Below are positions 1 through 8,519 of a stretch of DNA of 64,000 nucleotides, in pieces (positions within the stretch are counted from its first letter, which is position 1; the number at the start of each line of letters is the position of its first letter). Position numbers and translations under genes: made by a program. The stretch is from Thermohalobaculum sp964576075 (lineage in GTDB: Bacteria; Pseudomonadota; Alphaproteobacteria; Rhodobacterales; Rhodobacteraceae), in the NCBI GenBank assembly GCA_964576075.1, contig CAZNTX010000006.1:1-64000 (forward strand), read 5' to 3'. The notes under the pieces were generated by a model. The model saw nothing but the letters and a program-made list of their open reading frames with translations, did no database searches and was not told the origin of the DNA.

Positions 1-52
1 AGTGAATCATGTTCTCAAAACCGCGTCGAGCAAGGTGTTTTTCAGCAGCCTG
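1..52. mobile_element. Possible insertion-sequence terminus (window edge)
   Basis: The bases just outside the GST stop codon include TTTTTCAGCAGCCTGTTA. On the other strand this reads TAACAGGCTGCTGAAAAA, which resembles the terminal inverted repeats of some transposable elements as I remember them. The stretch is less GC-rich than its surroundings. No transposase is visible because the window begins here. The T-rich part could instead belong to a terminator for the GST gene, so the call is weak. Confidence 0.25.
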
Positions 53-715
53 TTAGGGCAGATCGTCGTAGAGGGGAATCCGGCGGGGATCGGCGAGCGC
101 CTCGGCCTTCCAGCGCGCCACGGCGGGGTGGGCGAGCAGGCGCTCGGCATAGGGCGCAGTGCGCTTGTCGGCGAGGGCGTAGGAGACGAGGCGGGAGGCG
201 ACCGGGGCGTAGAAGGCGTCTGCCGCCGTGAAGCTCTCGCCGGCGAGCCATGGCCCGCCGGTCTCCGCGCGGGCCCAGTCCCACAGGAGGGCGAGACGGT
301 CGAGATCGGCGGCGAGGCCGTCCGGCCATTCGGGCAGGGGGCGGCCGGCGCGGTGCATGTTCATGGGCGCCGCCCGACGCAGGGTGGCGAAGCCCGCATG
401 CATCTCGGCGACGAGCACTCGCGCCACCGTGCGCGCCCAGCGATCGCGGGGCCAGTGACCGGCGGCCGGATGGCGCTCGGCCAGCGTCTCGAGGATGGCC
501 GTGCTCTCCCAGATGCGCAGGAGCCGCCCGTCCTCCTGCCAGGCGAGTTGCGGGACTTGGCGGGCGGGGGCGTTGGCGGCCTGCATCTCGGTGAAGGCGG
601 GGTCGTACATCCGGACCGTCACCTCCTCGAACTTCACGTTGAAGGCCGCGAGCATCAGCCAGCCGCGGAGCGACCAGCTCGAATAGGCTTTGTCGCCGAT
701 GGTGAGGAGATACAT
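53..715 (-). CDS. Glutathione S-transferase family protein
   Basis: A 220-residue cytosolic protein of normal GST length. It probably conjugates glutathione to electrophiles or reduces them. The N-terminal thioredoxin-like half begins MYLLTIGDKAYSSWSLRGWL, in which the SSWS/R segment sits where catalytic Ser/Cys residues lie. The cis-Pro segment ARQVPQL and the ESTAILETLAERHP glutathione-binding motif follow at about residues 50-82. The C-terminal half is the helical GST domain, with the hallmark FTAADAFYAPVASRL near residue 160. The stop is TAA. The gene stands alone, pointing towards the window edge, and the Shine-Dalgarno is weak. The substrate cannot be predicted. Confidence 0.88.
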   Translation of the reverse strand: MYLLTIGDKAYSSWSLRGWLMLAAFNVKFEEVTVRMYDPAFTEMQAANAPARQVPQLAWQEDGRLLRIWESTAILETLAERHPAAGHWPRDRWARTVARVLVAEMHAGFATLRRAAPMNMHRAGRPLPEWPDGLAADLDRLALLWDWARAETGGPWLAGESFTAADAFYAPVASRLVSYALADKRTAPYAERLLAHPAVARWKAEALADPRRIPLYDDLP

Positions 716-1525
716 GCCGGCAACCCCCGATTCCCCGAGTGCAAACGTGTTTCAATGAGCGCATACTCAGGTTAGAGGCCGGGCGGCGGTTTTCCAAGGT
801 CGATGGTGCCATTGTATTGGATTGGGACAGGGCTGTCCGGATTGGCCGAGGCCGGCCCCGGCGAGCGGTGGGATTGCCGATAGAGAAGGGAGCCGGAGGC
901 GTCCGTCGGGGCGGTGGACGCGGCGGGTTGGGGCGAGGGGGCGATCGGACGAGGCCCCCTATTGGCCGTCGCGATGGTTCCTGCGGCGCTCGCCCCGATG
1001 GGGCCGGGCGCCGCCGATGGCGTCTCGCAGATCGGCCTTTCCGGTCGACCGCAGGCCCGCCTCGGCGGCGCCGCGGCCCCCCCCGTCCCCATGCGTCTCG
1101 CGGGGCCCGGCGGGGCTCGCGGCGGTCACGGTCATCGCGGGACCCTCGCGAGACCGGGGGGCGCGGCCCCCCCTGACCGCCCCCCGCCAGCGGGGACGGA
1201 CTGTCCACCCCCCCTCGCACGCTGAGCGAGCTCCCGATCTCTTCGGGATCGTCTCGCGTCCCGGCCGTCTCCGACCGTCCCGACTGCGGCACGACCCTCT
1301 CCCGGCGGCTCGACCGGTTCGGTCCGCACGCTCCCGGCCGGCAGGCCGCGCTTGGCGATTCGCGCCCTCGACGCTAGGACGAAGGAGGCCCCGCTCCGGG
1401 GCGATCCCGCTGACCGACCCAGGCCCGGGCGTGGGCGGGCGCCTCGAGGCGGGGGCCTCGGTCCCTGCCGACCCGCGGGCGGCCGGGACATCGGGCCGAC
1501 GCAGTCGAGAGAAAGGGGGACAGCC
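716..1525. other. Long GC-rich intergenic region upstream of mbfA and the GST gene
   Basis: About 810 bases lie between two divergent genes. Frames are open here only because of high GC content, and their translations are low-complexity Arg/Pro/Gly strings with no recognisable domain. The GST promoter probably lies in the less GC-rich part at 735-775. I looked for an iron-control element of the Irr/ICE type ahead of mbfA and saw no convincing palindrome. Nothing else is recognised. Confidence 0.5.
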
Positions 1526-2503
1526 ATGGTTCCGGGCCTCGCCATCCGCCGCCGCTTCAAGGACCTGACCGAGCAGCAGGTGCTCGCGCTCGCGATCTCC
1601 GCCGAGGAGGACGACGCGCAGATCTACCGCGCCTATGCCGACCGGCTCGCCGAGGACTATCCGGCCTCCGCCAAGATCTTCGAGGAGATGGCCGCGGAGG
1701 AGGACACCCACCGCCAGCGCCTCATCGCGCTGCACAAGCGCCGCTTCGGCGAGCGCATCCCGCTGATCCGGCGCGAGCATGTGGCGGGGTTCTACGCCCG
1801 CCGCCCGGTCTGGCTGATGGAGAATCTCGGGATCGAGCGCATCCGCGACGAGGCCGGGCAGATGGAGCGCGACGCGGCCGCCTTCTACGCGGAGGCGGCG
1901 CAGTCGGTCGAGGACGCGGACACGCGCAAGCTGCTCGGCGATCTCGCCGCCGCCGAGCGCGGGCACGAGAGCCTCGCGGAGCGGCTCGAAGCCGAGCACC
2001 TCGCAGGCGAGGCGCGCGAGACGGAGGACCGCGCGGCCTACAAGCAGTTCGTGCTGACCTATGTGCAGCCCGGGCTCGCGGGCCTGATGGACGGCTCGGT
2101 CTCGACGCTCGCGCCGATCTTCGCCACCGCCTTCGCGACGCAGGACACCTGGACGACCTTCCTCGTCGGCCTCGCCGCCTCGGTGGGGGCGGGCATCTCC
2201 ATGGGCTTCACCGAGGCGGTGTCCGACGACGGCAAGATCTCGGGGCGCGGCTCGCCGATCAAGCGGGGGCTCGCGACCGGGATCATGACGACGGTCGGCG
2301 GGCTCGGGCATGCGGCGCCCTATCTGATCCCGCATTTCTGGACGGCGACGGCGATCGCGATGGCGATCGTGGTGGTGGAGCTTTGGGCGATCGCCTGGAT
2401 CCAGAACAAGTATATGGAGACGCCGTTCTGGCGGGCGGCGTTCCAAGTGGTCTTGGGCGGCGCGCTGGTCTTCGCCGCGGGCATCCTGATCGGCAGCGCC
2501 TGA
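1526..2503 (+). CDS. mbfA: MbfA-like membrane-bound ferritin / VIT1-CCC1 iron transporter
   Basis: A 325-residue fusion of an N-terminal ferritin-like (erythrin-vacuolar iron transport) domain and a C-terminal VIT1/CCC1 membrane domain. In rhizobia and agrobacteria MbfA exports iron and protects against iron and peroxide stress. The di-iron helices carry the acidic clusters AEEDDAQIY (around residue 24) and EEMAAEEDTHRQR (around residues 50-62), with further Glu/His pairs (GQMERDAAAFY, AAERGHESLAERLEAEH) to about 160. From about residue 170 come alternating hydrophobic segments, including the conserved GISMGFTEAVSDDG. I chose ATG 1526 because GAAAGGGGG lies just upstream and the MbfA homology begins there. 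Inner-membrane location is inferred. Confidence 0.88.
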   Translation: MVPGLAIRRRFKDLTEQQVLALAISAEEDDAQIYRAYADRLAEDYPASAKIFEEMAAEEDTHRQRLIALHKRRFGERIPLIRREHVAGFYARRPVWLMENLGIERIRDEAGQMERDAAAFYAEAAQSVEDADTRKLLGDLAAAERGHESLAERLEAEHLAGEARETEDRAAYKQFVLTYVQPGLAGLMDGSVSTLAPIFATAFATQDTWTTFLVGLAASVGAGISMGFTEAVSDDGKISGRGSPIKRGLATGIMTTVGGLGHAAPYLIPHFWTATAIAMAIVVVELWAIAWIQNKYMETPFWRAAFQVVLGGALVFAAGILIGSA

Positions 2504-2584
2504 GAGGGGCGGGGGCCCGGTCTCGCGCCCTGTGGCTGTCACCGGGCGATGGCGGGCCCGGGGCGGCCATGCGCGTGGACGCGC

Positions 2585-2622
2585 GCGGGCTGAGCAGCCC
2601 GCCCCGCGATCGGAGATCGCGG
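2585..2622. terminator. Tandem hairpins between convergent genes, candidate bidirectional terminator
   Basis: Two perfect stem-loops sit next to each other between the converging mbfA and RidA-family genes. GCGGGCT/AGCCCGC has a four-base loop (2585-2602), and CCGCGATC/GATCGCGG has a three-base loop (2604-2622). There is no long T tract on either side, so termination is inferred from position and structure. Confidence 0.45.
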
Positions 2623-2773
2623 ATGGCCGCCCCGGCCCCGCCCCGACCGTCCGCGCCCGTGGCCCGGGCCGCGGCGCGCCTGGGGGAATGCGGTGAGCGG
2701 GCCGGCCCCGTTCCGTCAGCCGACGCGGCCGAGGCATGCCGTGCACGCCCCGTCGCGCCTTCGGGCCCCGGGC

Positions 2774-3244
2774 TCAGGCGAGCTCGAAGATGCCCTCGAT
2801 CTCGACCGTCACGTCGAGCGGGAGCGCGGCGACGCCGACCGCCGAGCGGGAATGGCGGCCGGCATCGCCGAAGACCTCCACCATGAGGTCGGAGCAGCCG
2901 TTCACCACCGCGGGCTGCTGGGCGAAGCCCGGTGCGGAGGCCACGAAGCCCGTGAGCTTCACCACCCGCGCGATGCGGTCGAGATCGCCCGCCGCCGCCT
3001 TGGCCTGGGCGATCAGGAACAACCCGCAATGGCGGGCGGCGTCCTGCGCGCGGGCGATCTCCGCCTCGCCCGCCCCCGCCTCGAGGCGGCCGGTGATCGG
3101 ACCCTCCGGTCCCACCGAGACCTGGCCGGAGACGAAGAGCGTCGTCCCCGTGACCACATAGGGCACGTAGTTGGCCACCGGGGGCTTCGGCTCCGGCAGC
3201 ACGATGCCGAGCTCCGCGAGCCGCGCCTCGATCCGTCCGCTCAT
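2774..3244 (-). CDS. RidA/YjgF family enamine/imine deaminase-like protein
   Basis: A 156-residue protein of the RidA (YjgF/YER057c/UK114) family, whose characterised members hydrolyse reactive enamine/imine intermediates released by PLP enzymes. Family signatures are LFVSGQVSVGPEG near residue 37, ARHCGLFLIAQAKAAAGDLDRIARVVKLTGFV around 72-103, and the C-terminal VGVAALPLDVTVEIEGIFELA. This longer subfamily keeps the trimeric fold but may not share the substrate of canonical RidA. An upstream ATG at 3322 is open, but ATG 3244 is preceded by GAGGAGGAC and starts where the fold starts. The PLP aminotransferase gene lies directly upstream on the same strand, a fitting partner. Confidence 0.85.
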   Translation of the reverse strand: MSGRIEARLAELGIVLPEPKPPVANYVPYVVTGTTLFVSGQVSVGPEGPITGRLEAGAGEAEIARAQDAARHCGLFLIAQAKAAAGDLDRIARVVKLTGFVASAPGFAQQPAVVNGCSDLMVEVFGDAGRHSRSAVGVAALPLDVTVEIEGIFELA

Positions 3245-3450
3245 CTTGTCCTCCTCCACGTCAGGGGTCGCTCCGAGGGTGATGCGCCAACCGCGCGGCG
3301 AAATCCATCCCGTGCCGCGCATCGGCTCTCCCCTCGTCCCCGGGCAGGGCCTATCGCCGCGCCACAGGATCCGCCCGGCCGCCGTCGGCCGCCCGCGCCC
3401 GACATCCGAGGGGGGGCGCCCGGGGCGGCGCCGAGCGCCGACGCGCGGGC

Positions 3451-3480
3451 CGGCGGGGGCTCGATGCCCCCGACGGGCCG
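3451..3480. repeat. Intergenic hairpin repeat, copy 1 (terminator-like)
   Basis: These 30 bases are identical to 5581-5610. The core is the hairpin GGGGGC-TCGAT-GCCCCC. Each copy lies just downstream of a minus-strand stop codon (here the aminotransferase ending at 3489), so it may be a shared terminator or a REP-like dispersed element. Confidence 0.7.
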
Positions 3481-3488
3481 CCCCCCCT

Positions 3489-4691
3489 TCAGGACAGCGC
3501 CGCGCAGAAGCGCTGGATCCGCCGGCAAGCCTCCTCGAGCACCTCGTCCGAGGTCGCGTAGCTCACCCGGAAATTCGGGCTCGTTCCGAAGGCCGCGCCG
3601 AAGACCGCCGCCACCCCCTCGGTCTCCAGGAGCTCCGTGCAGAACGTCTCGTCGTCGGCGACCGTCTTGCCCGAGGGCGCGGTCTTGCCGATGCAGCCCT
3701 GGATCGAGGGATAGACGTAGAACGCCCCCTCCGGCACCGGACAATCGATCCCCGTCGCCTGGTTGAGCATCGACACCACGAGGTCGCGCCGCCGCTGGAA
3801 GGCCGCCGCCCGCTCGGCGAGGAAGTCCTGCGGACCGCTGAGCGCCTCCACCGCCGCCCACTGGCTGATCGAACAGGGGTTCGAGGTCGACTGCGACTGC
3901 ACCTTGCGCATCGCCCCGATCAGATCCTTCGGCCCCGCCGCATAGCCGATCCGCCAGCCGGTCATCGCATAGGCCTTGGAGACGCCGTTGACCGTCAGCG
4001 TGCGCTCGTAGAGCCCGGGTTCCACCTGCGCGGGCGTGACGAAGCGGAACCCGTCATAGGCGATGTGCTCGTACATGTCGTCCGTCATCACCCAGACATG
4101 GGGGTGGCGCATCAGCACCTCGGTCAGCGCCTTGAGCTCCGCCTCCGCATAGCCCGCGCCCGAGGGGTTCGAGGGCGAGTTGAAGATCAGCCATTTGGTC
4201 TTGGGCGAGATCGCCGCCTCGAGCGCCTCCGCCGTCACCTTGAAGCCCGTCTCGATCGAGGTCTCGATCACCTTCGGCGTGCCGCCCCCGAGCAGCACCA
4301 TGTCCGGATAGGACACCCAGTAGGGCGCCGGGATCAGCACCTCGTCGCCCGGATTGAGCGTCGCGATGAGCGCGTTGTAGAGCACCTGCTTGCCGCCGTT
4401 CGCGACCGTCACTTGCTCGCGGGCGTAGTCGAGCCCGTTCTCCCGGCGGAATTTCTCGCAGATCGCGTCCTTCAGCTCCGCGATCCCGTCGGGGGCGGTG
4501 TATTTCGTGCGGCCCTCCCGGATCGCGCGGATCGCCGCCTCCTTGATGTTGTCCGGCGTGTCGAAATCGGGCTCGCCGGCGCCGAGGCCGATCACGTCCG
4601 CCCCCGCGGCCTTCATCTCCGCGGCCTTGGAGCTGACCGCGATGGTGGGCGAGGGCTTCACGCGGGCGAGCGTGTCGGACAGGAAGGACAT
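3489..4691 (-). CDS. Class I pyridoxal-phosphate aminotransferase (aspartate aminotransferase-like)
   Basis: A 400-residue fold-type I aminotransferase, probably a cytosolic aspartate/2-oxoglutarate aminotransferase of the Ib subgroup. It shows GLGAGEPDFDTP (residues 36-46), the PLP phosphate-anchoring NGGKQVLYN near 98, NSPSNPSGAGY (171-181) and the Schiff-base lysine K239 in GVSKAYAMTGWRIGYAAGP. The substrate-carboxylate arginine is in NFRVSYATS near the C-terminus. Length and motif order are those of the family. The RidA-like gene follows on the same strand after about 245 bases with a hairpin repeat between them, so co-transcription is uncertain. Exact amino-donor specificity cannot be read from sequence. 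Confidence 0.9.
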   Translation of the reverse strand: MSFLSDTLARVKPSPTIAVSSKAAEMKAAGADVIGLGAGEPDFDTPDNIKEAAIRAIREGRTKYTAPDGIAELKDAICEKFRRENGLDYAREQVTVANGGKQVLYNALIATLNPGDEVLIPAPYWVSYPDMVLLGGGTPKVIETSIETGFKVTAEALEAAISPKTKWLIFNSPSNPSGAGYAEAELKALTEVLMRHPHVWVMTDDMYEHIAYDGFRFVTPAQVEPGLYERTLTVNGVSKAYAMTGWRIGYAAGPKDLIGAMRKVQSQSTSNPCSISQWAAVEALSGPQDFLAERAAAFQRRRDLVVSMLNQATGIDCPVPEGAFYVYPSIQGCIGKTAPSGKTVADDETFCTELLETEGVAAVFGAAFGTSPNFRVSYATSDEVLEEACRRIQRFCAALS

Positions 4692-4874
4692 CTCTCATTC
4701 TCCTCGAGTGGCACGCCTCCCGAATACGCCGCCCGGCCCCGCCCCGCAATCGCGCGCCGCGGATTTCTCGCCGCGCAGGCGCCGGGGGTTGATGCGCCCG
4801 CGCCCCATGGCCACCTCGCGCCGAGGGGACATGCCCCCGCCGAAACCCACCGCAAGACCCGAAAGGAGCCATCC

Positions 4875-5288
4875 ATGAAGGTCGGCGACGTCATGACCAA
4901 GGACTGCCGTTTCTGCGCGCCGGACGATCCCGTCGTCGAGATCGCCAAACTGATGCAGAGGGACGATGTCGGCGCCGTCCCGGTCGGCCGCGACGACAAG
5001 CTCGTCGGCATGGTCACCGATCGCGACATCGTGGTGCGCGGCATCGCCCCCGGTCACGCCCTCGACCGCCTCACCGCCGAGACGGTGATGTCCGAACCGG
5101 TGCTCTATTGCTACGAGGACGAGGACTGCGAGAGCGCGGCCCGCAGCATGGCCGAGCGCCAGGTCCGCCGCCTGCCTGTGGTCGATCGCGACAAGCGCCT
5201 GCGCGGCGTCGTCTCGGTGGGCGATCTCGCCCGCGCCGGCGAGGCCGCCGCGGCGGGCCGCGCCGAGACCGGCATCGCCGCCGCCTGA
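4875..5288 (+). CDS. Two-CBS-domain protein
   Basis: A 137-residue protein made of two CBS motifs: MTKDCRFCAPDDPVVEIAKL through VTDRDIVVRGIA (1-60), and VMSEPVLYCYEDEDCESAARSM through VVSVGDLARAGEA (70-125). CBS pairs bind adenine nucleotides or similar ligands and act as energy or stress sensors. Stand-alone versions are common in alphaproteobacteria, often of unknown partner. The start is ATG 4875, preceded by AAAGGAGCC. It is divergent from the aminotransferase gene (184 bases between start codons). No fused enzymatic or DNA-binding domain is present. Confidence 0.87.
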   Translation: MKVGDVMTKDCRFCAPDDPVVEIAKLMQRDDVGAVPVGRDDKLVGMVTDRDIVVRGIAPGHALDRLTAETVMSEPVLYCYEDEDCESAARSMAERQVRRLPVVDRDKRLRGVVSVGDLARAGEAAAAGRAETGIAAA

Positions 5289-5302
5289 CCCCGGCGCCCG
5301 CC

Positions 5303-5364
5303 CGCCCCTCGCGGCGCGCTCCGGCGCAGCCGCGCGACGCTGCGCGTGCCGGAGGCGAGGGGCG
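5303..5364. terminator. Long GC-rich hairpin downstream of the CBS gene
   Basis: CGCCCCTCGC (5303-5312) pairs perfectly with GCGAGGGGCG (5355-5364). Inner and outer flanks extend the pairing with mismatches, for example CTCCGGC with GCCGGAG. It begins about 15 bases after the CBS stop codon. There is no T-run, so it is a terminator or RNA-stabilising element by inference. Confidence 0.45.
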
Positions 5365-5580
5365 GCTGCGGGCCAGCCCCGCGGCTCGCCACCGTGCCCC
5401 GCCATCCCCGACACGCCGCACCGGCCCGCCCGGCCGCGCCATCCGGCAGGGGCGGCGGCACCGCTCGAGCGCCGAGACCGCTGCAGCCTGGCCCAGCGTA
5501 GCTCGGCTCCTACCCCGCTCGTCCGATCCATGCCTTGCCGGAGAGGCCCCGCGCGTGGCCTGAGGCCGCGCGCGCGGCCC

Positions 5581-5610
5581 GGCGGGGGCTCGATGCCCCC
5601 GACGGGCCGA
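5581..5610. repeat. Intergenic hairpin repeat, copy 2 (terminator-like)
   Basis: Identical over 30 bases to 3451-3480, with the same GGGGGC-TCGAT-GCCCCC hairpin. It lies 21 bases beyond the stop of the minus-strand phosphatase-fold gene, the same relative position as copy 1. Confidence 0.7.
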
Positions 5611-5631
5611 GCCCCCCTCGAGCGGCCGCCC

Positions 5632-7056
5632 TCAGAGCGCGCGGGCCGCGTCCATATAGCCCGGCCGCTCCAGCCCGAAATTGGCCAGCAGCGAGGGCGC
5701 CACCTCGGTGGTGGAGATCCGCCGGGTCTCCCGGTCGGCCGCGTCCTCGGCCGCCGTCTCCGGATCGTAGACCATCAGCATCCCCTCGGGCACGTGATAG
5801 GCGTTCGCCCCCGCCGCATCCTGCAGCGAGAGGTTCACCAGCCCGATCTCCCGGTGATCGACCCGCCGCCCCTCGAGCGTCACCTCGATCTCCGGATCCT
5901 TCAGGTTCACCACCCCGATATCCACGCAGACCCGGTCCTCCCCGAGCCGCGTGACCTTCTGCGGCTGCCCGTTCACCGTGAGCGACCCCGCCTTCTGCAC
6001 GAAGCGCTCGATCGCATGGGGCTTCACCCGGAAGACGAATTGCGGCGCCATCGCGCGCTCCTTCGTCCAGTCCCCCGGCGCGAGCCCGAGCGCCTCGGCG
6101 AATTTGCCATGGCTCTGCATCGTGAGCTCCCGGTCGGCCTTCTCCCGCCCTTCATAGGCCGCCTGGCCCATGCTGGAGGCCACCACCAGCGCATAGCCCG
6201 GCGTCGTCTCCACGAAGCGCATGAGATCGGCGAGCTGGTCCTCCGCCTCGGCCACCGTGGAGGGGATCTCGGCCGACCATTTCTCCCGCCACGCCGCGTC
6301 GTAGCGCAGCTCCTCGTAGTCCTCCGGGAAGAGCGCCGGCCAGTAGCGGTGCATCGAGGAGGCGACGTGGTTGGTGAAGAAGAAGGCGGCGTCCGGCCGG
6401 TCCCGCCGGATCGCCTGCAGGAAGAAGTCGAAGGCGATCTGCACCTGCGAGGTCCGCCGCCGCACCACCCGGTTGGGCGCCACCCGCTCAGCGACGAGCT
6501 GCGCGCCGAGCTTCGCCGCCGTCCGCGCCCGCAGCCCGAGCCCCGGCGCGCGGGAGAGAAACCGCCCCGCCTCCTTGAAGGCGATCGCCGAGGTCACGTC
6601 GCGCTGCGCGGTGTCGACCATCGCGAGATTGAACCGCTGGAACGCCTCGTAGCGCTTCGGGAAGCATTCTGGCCCGGCGGCGAAGGTGTCCGGCACCAGG
6701 AAGGCATAGCCGTCGAGCTCCGTCGGCGGGGGGTAGCTGTGCAGGCTGCCGAAGACGCCGGTGCGCACCCCGGCCCCCGCCAGCATCTCCCAGATCGGCG
6801 GCAGCGCCGCGTTCACCGCGCGCAGATCCTGCCCGAAATGGGAGATCTCGTGGGTGAGGTTCGTCACCCCGCGGTGCAGCGTCGGCCAGGTGATCCAGGG
6901 GGAGAGATGGCCCGCATCCTCGCTCACCGTCTCGTAGCGCCGGGCGCGGGCCTTCAGCCGGGCGAGCGCGCCGCGCGGGCGGGCCCCCGCGAAATGGTCG
7001 AAGATGCGCCAGGGCACCTCGTTCAACTCGTAGACGATGAGCTTCTTGGCCTGCAT
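5632..7056 (-). CDS. Alkaline phosphatase-superfamily-like protein with degenerate metal site
   Basis: A 474-residue protein that looks like the type I phosphodiesterase/nucleotide pyrophosphatase branch of the alkaline phosphatase superfamily. The N-terminus LIVYELNEVPWRIFD sits where GLDGA/D metal motifs occur. SPWITWPTLHRGVTN (around 52-66) matches the nucleophile region. FFFTNHVASSMHRYWP and LVVASSMGQAAYEG stand where active enzymes have PDxxxHxxW and SDHG, so at least one metal Asp-His pair looks lost. It may have altered or no catalysis. Homologues occur near surface-glycan genes, from memory. It is monocistronic and followed by hairpin repeat copy 2. Cytoplasmic, with no signal peptide seen. 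Confidence 0.6.
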   Translation of the reverse strand: MQAKKLIVYELNEVPWRIFDHFAGARPRGALARLKARARRYETVSEDAGHLSPWITWPTLHRGVTNLTHEISHFGQDLRAVNAALPPIWEMLAGAGVRTGVFGSLHSYPPPTELDGYAFLVPDTFAAGPECFPKRYEAFQRFNLAMVDTAQRDVTSAIAFKEAGRFLSRAPGLGLRARTAAKLGAQLVAERVAPNRVVRRRTSQVQIAFDFFLQAIRRDRPDAAFFFTNHVASSMHRYWPALFPEDYEELRYDAAWREKWSAEIPSTVAEAEDQLADLMRFVETTPGYALVVASSMGQAAYEGREKADRELTMQSHGKFAEALGLAPGDWTKERAMAPQFVFRVKPHAIERFVQKAGSLTVNGQPQKVTRLGEDRVCVDIGVVNLKDPEIEVTLEGRRVDHREIGLVNLSLQDAAGANAYHVPEGMLMVYDPETAAEDAADRETRRISTTEVAPSLLANFGLERPGYMDAARAL

Positions 7057-7236
7057 GGCGGGACCCCCGTTCCGTGCGGGCGGACCCTAGCACCCGCCAT
7101 GCGGCGCGGCAAGCCGACCCCCCGGCGGGCCGCCGATGCCGCGCCCGGCGCACAAGGCGTCGGCTGGCGATGAGCGCGGCGGGCGCCTATGGTGCCACCG
7201 CTGCGACCGAGGGACAGACCGAAGGAGGACACCCCC

Positions 7237-7617
7237 ATGGACGACTTCACCGAGGACGCCGCCACGCTCGGCGACCGGCTCGCGCTCGCCCGCGACCGGC
7301 AGGGTCTCACCCAAGCCCAGCTCGCCCGCCGCCTCGGCCTGCGCGTGCAGACGATCCGCAACTGGGAGAACGACCGCTCCGAGCCGCGCGCCAACAAGCT
7401 GCAGATGCTCGCCGGCATTCTCAACGTCTCGATGGTCTGGCTGCTGACGGGCGAGGGCGCCGGCGCGCCGCATGCCGCCGTGGAGACCGAGAACGCGCCG
7501 CTCGAGCTCTCCGAGGCGCTCTCCGAGATCCGCGATCTGCGCCTCCTGCAGAACCAGATCGCCGACCGCCTCGCCCGGCTCGAGAAGCGGCTGCGGACGC
7601 TCACTGCGGGCGGCTGA
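7237..7617 (+). CDS. XRE-family helix-turn-helix regulator
   Basis: A 126-residue protein with an N-terminal Cro/CI-type HTH (residues about 10-67: LGDRLALARDRQGLTQAQLARRL, then LRVQTIRNWENDRSEP) and a C-terminal helical tail, LRLLQNQIADRLARLEKRL, likely a short coiled coil for dimerisation. ATG 7237 has GAAGGAGGA at good spacing. A ROK kinase gene follows only 5 bases after the stop, so the two are almost certainly co-transcribed. Control of sugar metabolism is plausible but not shown. Confidence 0.88.
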   Translation: MDDFTEDAATLGDRLALARDRQGLTQAQLARRLGLRVQTIRNWENDRSEPRANKLQMLAGILNVSMVWLLTGEGAGAPHAAVETENAPLELSEALSEIRDLRLLQNQIADRLARLEKRLRTLTAGG

Positions 7618-7622
7618 GGGGG

Positions 7623-8519
7623 ATGCGGCTCGGCGTCGATCTCGGCGGCACCAAGACCGAGATCGCCGCGCTCGACGGCGCGGGCCGCGTGGCCTTCCGC
7701 CGCCGCCTGCCGACGCCGTCGGACTACGAGGGCGTGCTCGCGCGGATCGCGGCGCTCGTCGCCGAGGCGGAGGCGGCGGCGGGGCCCGCGGCGTCGGTCG
7801 GCATCGGCGCGCCGGGCTCGATCCGCCCCGAGACGGGCCTGCTCGCGGGCTCCAACCTCGCCTGCCTCAACGGCCGCGCGCTCGACCGGGACCTCGCCGC
7901 CGCCCTCGCCCCGCGCCCGACGGCGCTCGCCAACGACGCGGACTGCTTCGCCCTCGCCGAGGCCGCGGCGGGCGCGGGGCAGGGCGCGGCCTCGGTCTTC
8001 GGCGCGATCCTCGGGACGGGGGTCGGCGGGGGCATCGTGATCGGCGGGCGGCTCCATGCGGGCGCGGGCCGGGCGGCGGGCGAATGGGGGCACATGCCGC
8101 TGCCCGCCCCGCGCGATGGCGAGCGGCCGGGGCCGCTCTGCCATTGCGGCCGGCGGGGCTGCGTGGAGGCCTGGGTGTCCGGCCCCGCCCTCGCCGCCGA
8201 TCATGCCCGGGCCACCGGCCGCGCCCTCGCGCCCCCGGAGATCGCCGCCGCGGCGGGGCAGGGGGATGCGCCGGCCGCGGCCGCGCTCGCGCGCCATGCC
8301 GACCGCCTCGCCCGCGCCCTCGGCACGCTCGTCACCGTGCTCGACCCGGAGGTGGTGGTCCTCGGCGGGGGGCTCTCGGCGCTGCCGGGCCTGGCCGAGC
8401 GGCTGGCCGAGGCGCTGCCCCCCTATGCCTTCGCCGAGCGCCCGGCGGCGCGGATCGCGGTCGCCGCCCTCGGCGACAGCGCCGGCGTCCTCGGCGCCGC
8501 GCGCCTGCCCTCAGGCTGA
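7623..8519 (+). CDS. ROK-family sugar kinase (fructokinase / N-acetylhexosamine kinase-like)
   Basis: A 298-residue ROK kinase that transfers phosphate from ATP to a hexose. It has the phosphate-binding N-terminus GVDLGGTKTE (residues 4-13), a catalytic Asp in LANDADCFALAEA (around 100), the GTGVGGGIVIGG loop (131-142), and the zinc motif CHCGRRGCVEAWVSGP (around 174-189) of the ROK consensus. The 298-residue length matches bacterial Mak/NagK-type proteins. ATG 7623 follows the HTH gene by 5 bases. It converges with the VPLPA gene, overlapping it by 9 bases. The sugar substrate cannot be assigned. Confidence 0.88.
   Translation: MRLGVDLGGTKTEIAALDGAGRVAFRRRLPTPSDYEGVLARIAALVAEAEAAAGPAASVGIGAPGSIRPETGLLAGSNLACLNGRALDRDLAAALAPRPTALANDADCFALAEAAAGAGQGAASVFGAILGTGVGGGIVIGGRLHAGAGRAAGEWGHMPLPAPRDGERPGPLCHCGRRGCVEAWVSGPALAADHARATGRALAPPEIAAAAGQGDAPAAAALARHADRLARALGTLVTVLDPEVVVLGGGLSALPGLAERLAEALPPYAFAERPAARIAVAALGDSAGVLGAARLPSG

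Noticed and set aside
820..1500. Small genes between the GST gene and mbfA
   Set aside because: Open frames on both strands have low-complexity Arg/Gly/Pro translations and no ribosome sites; they follow from the high GC content.
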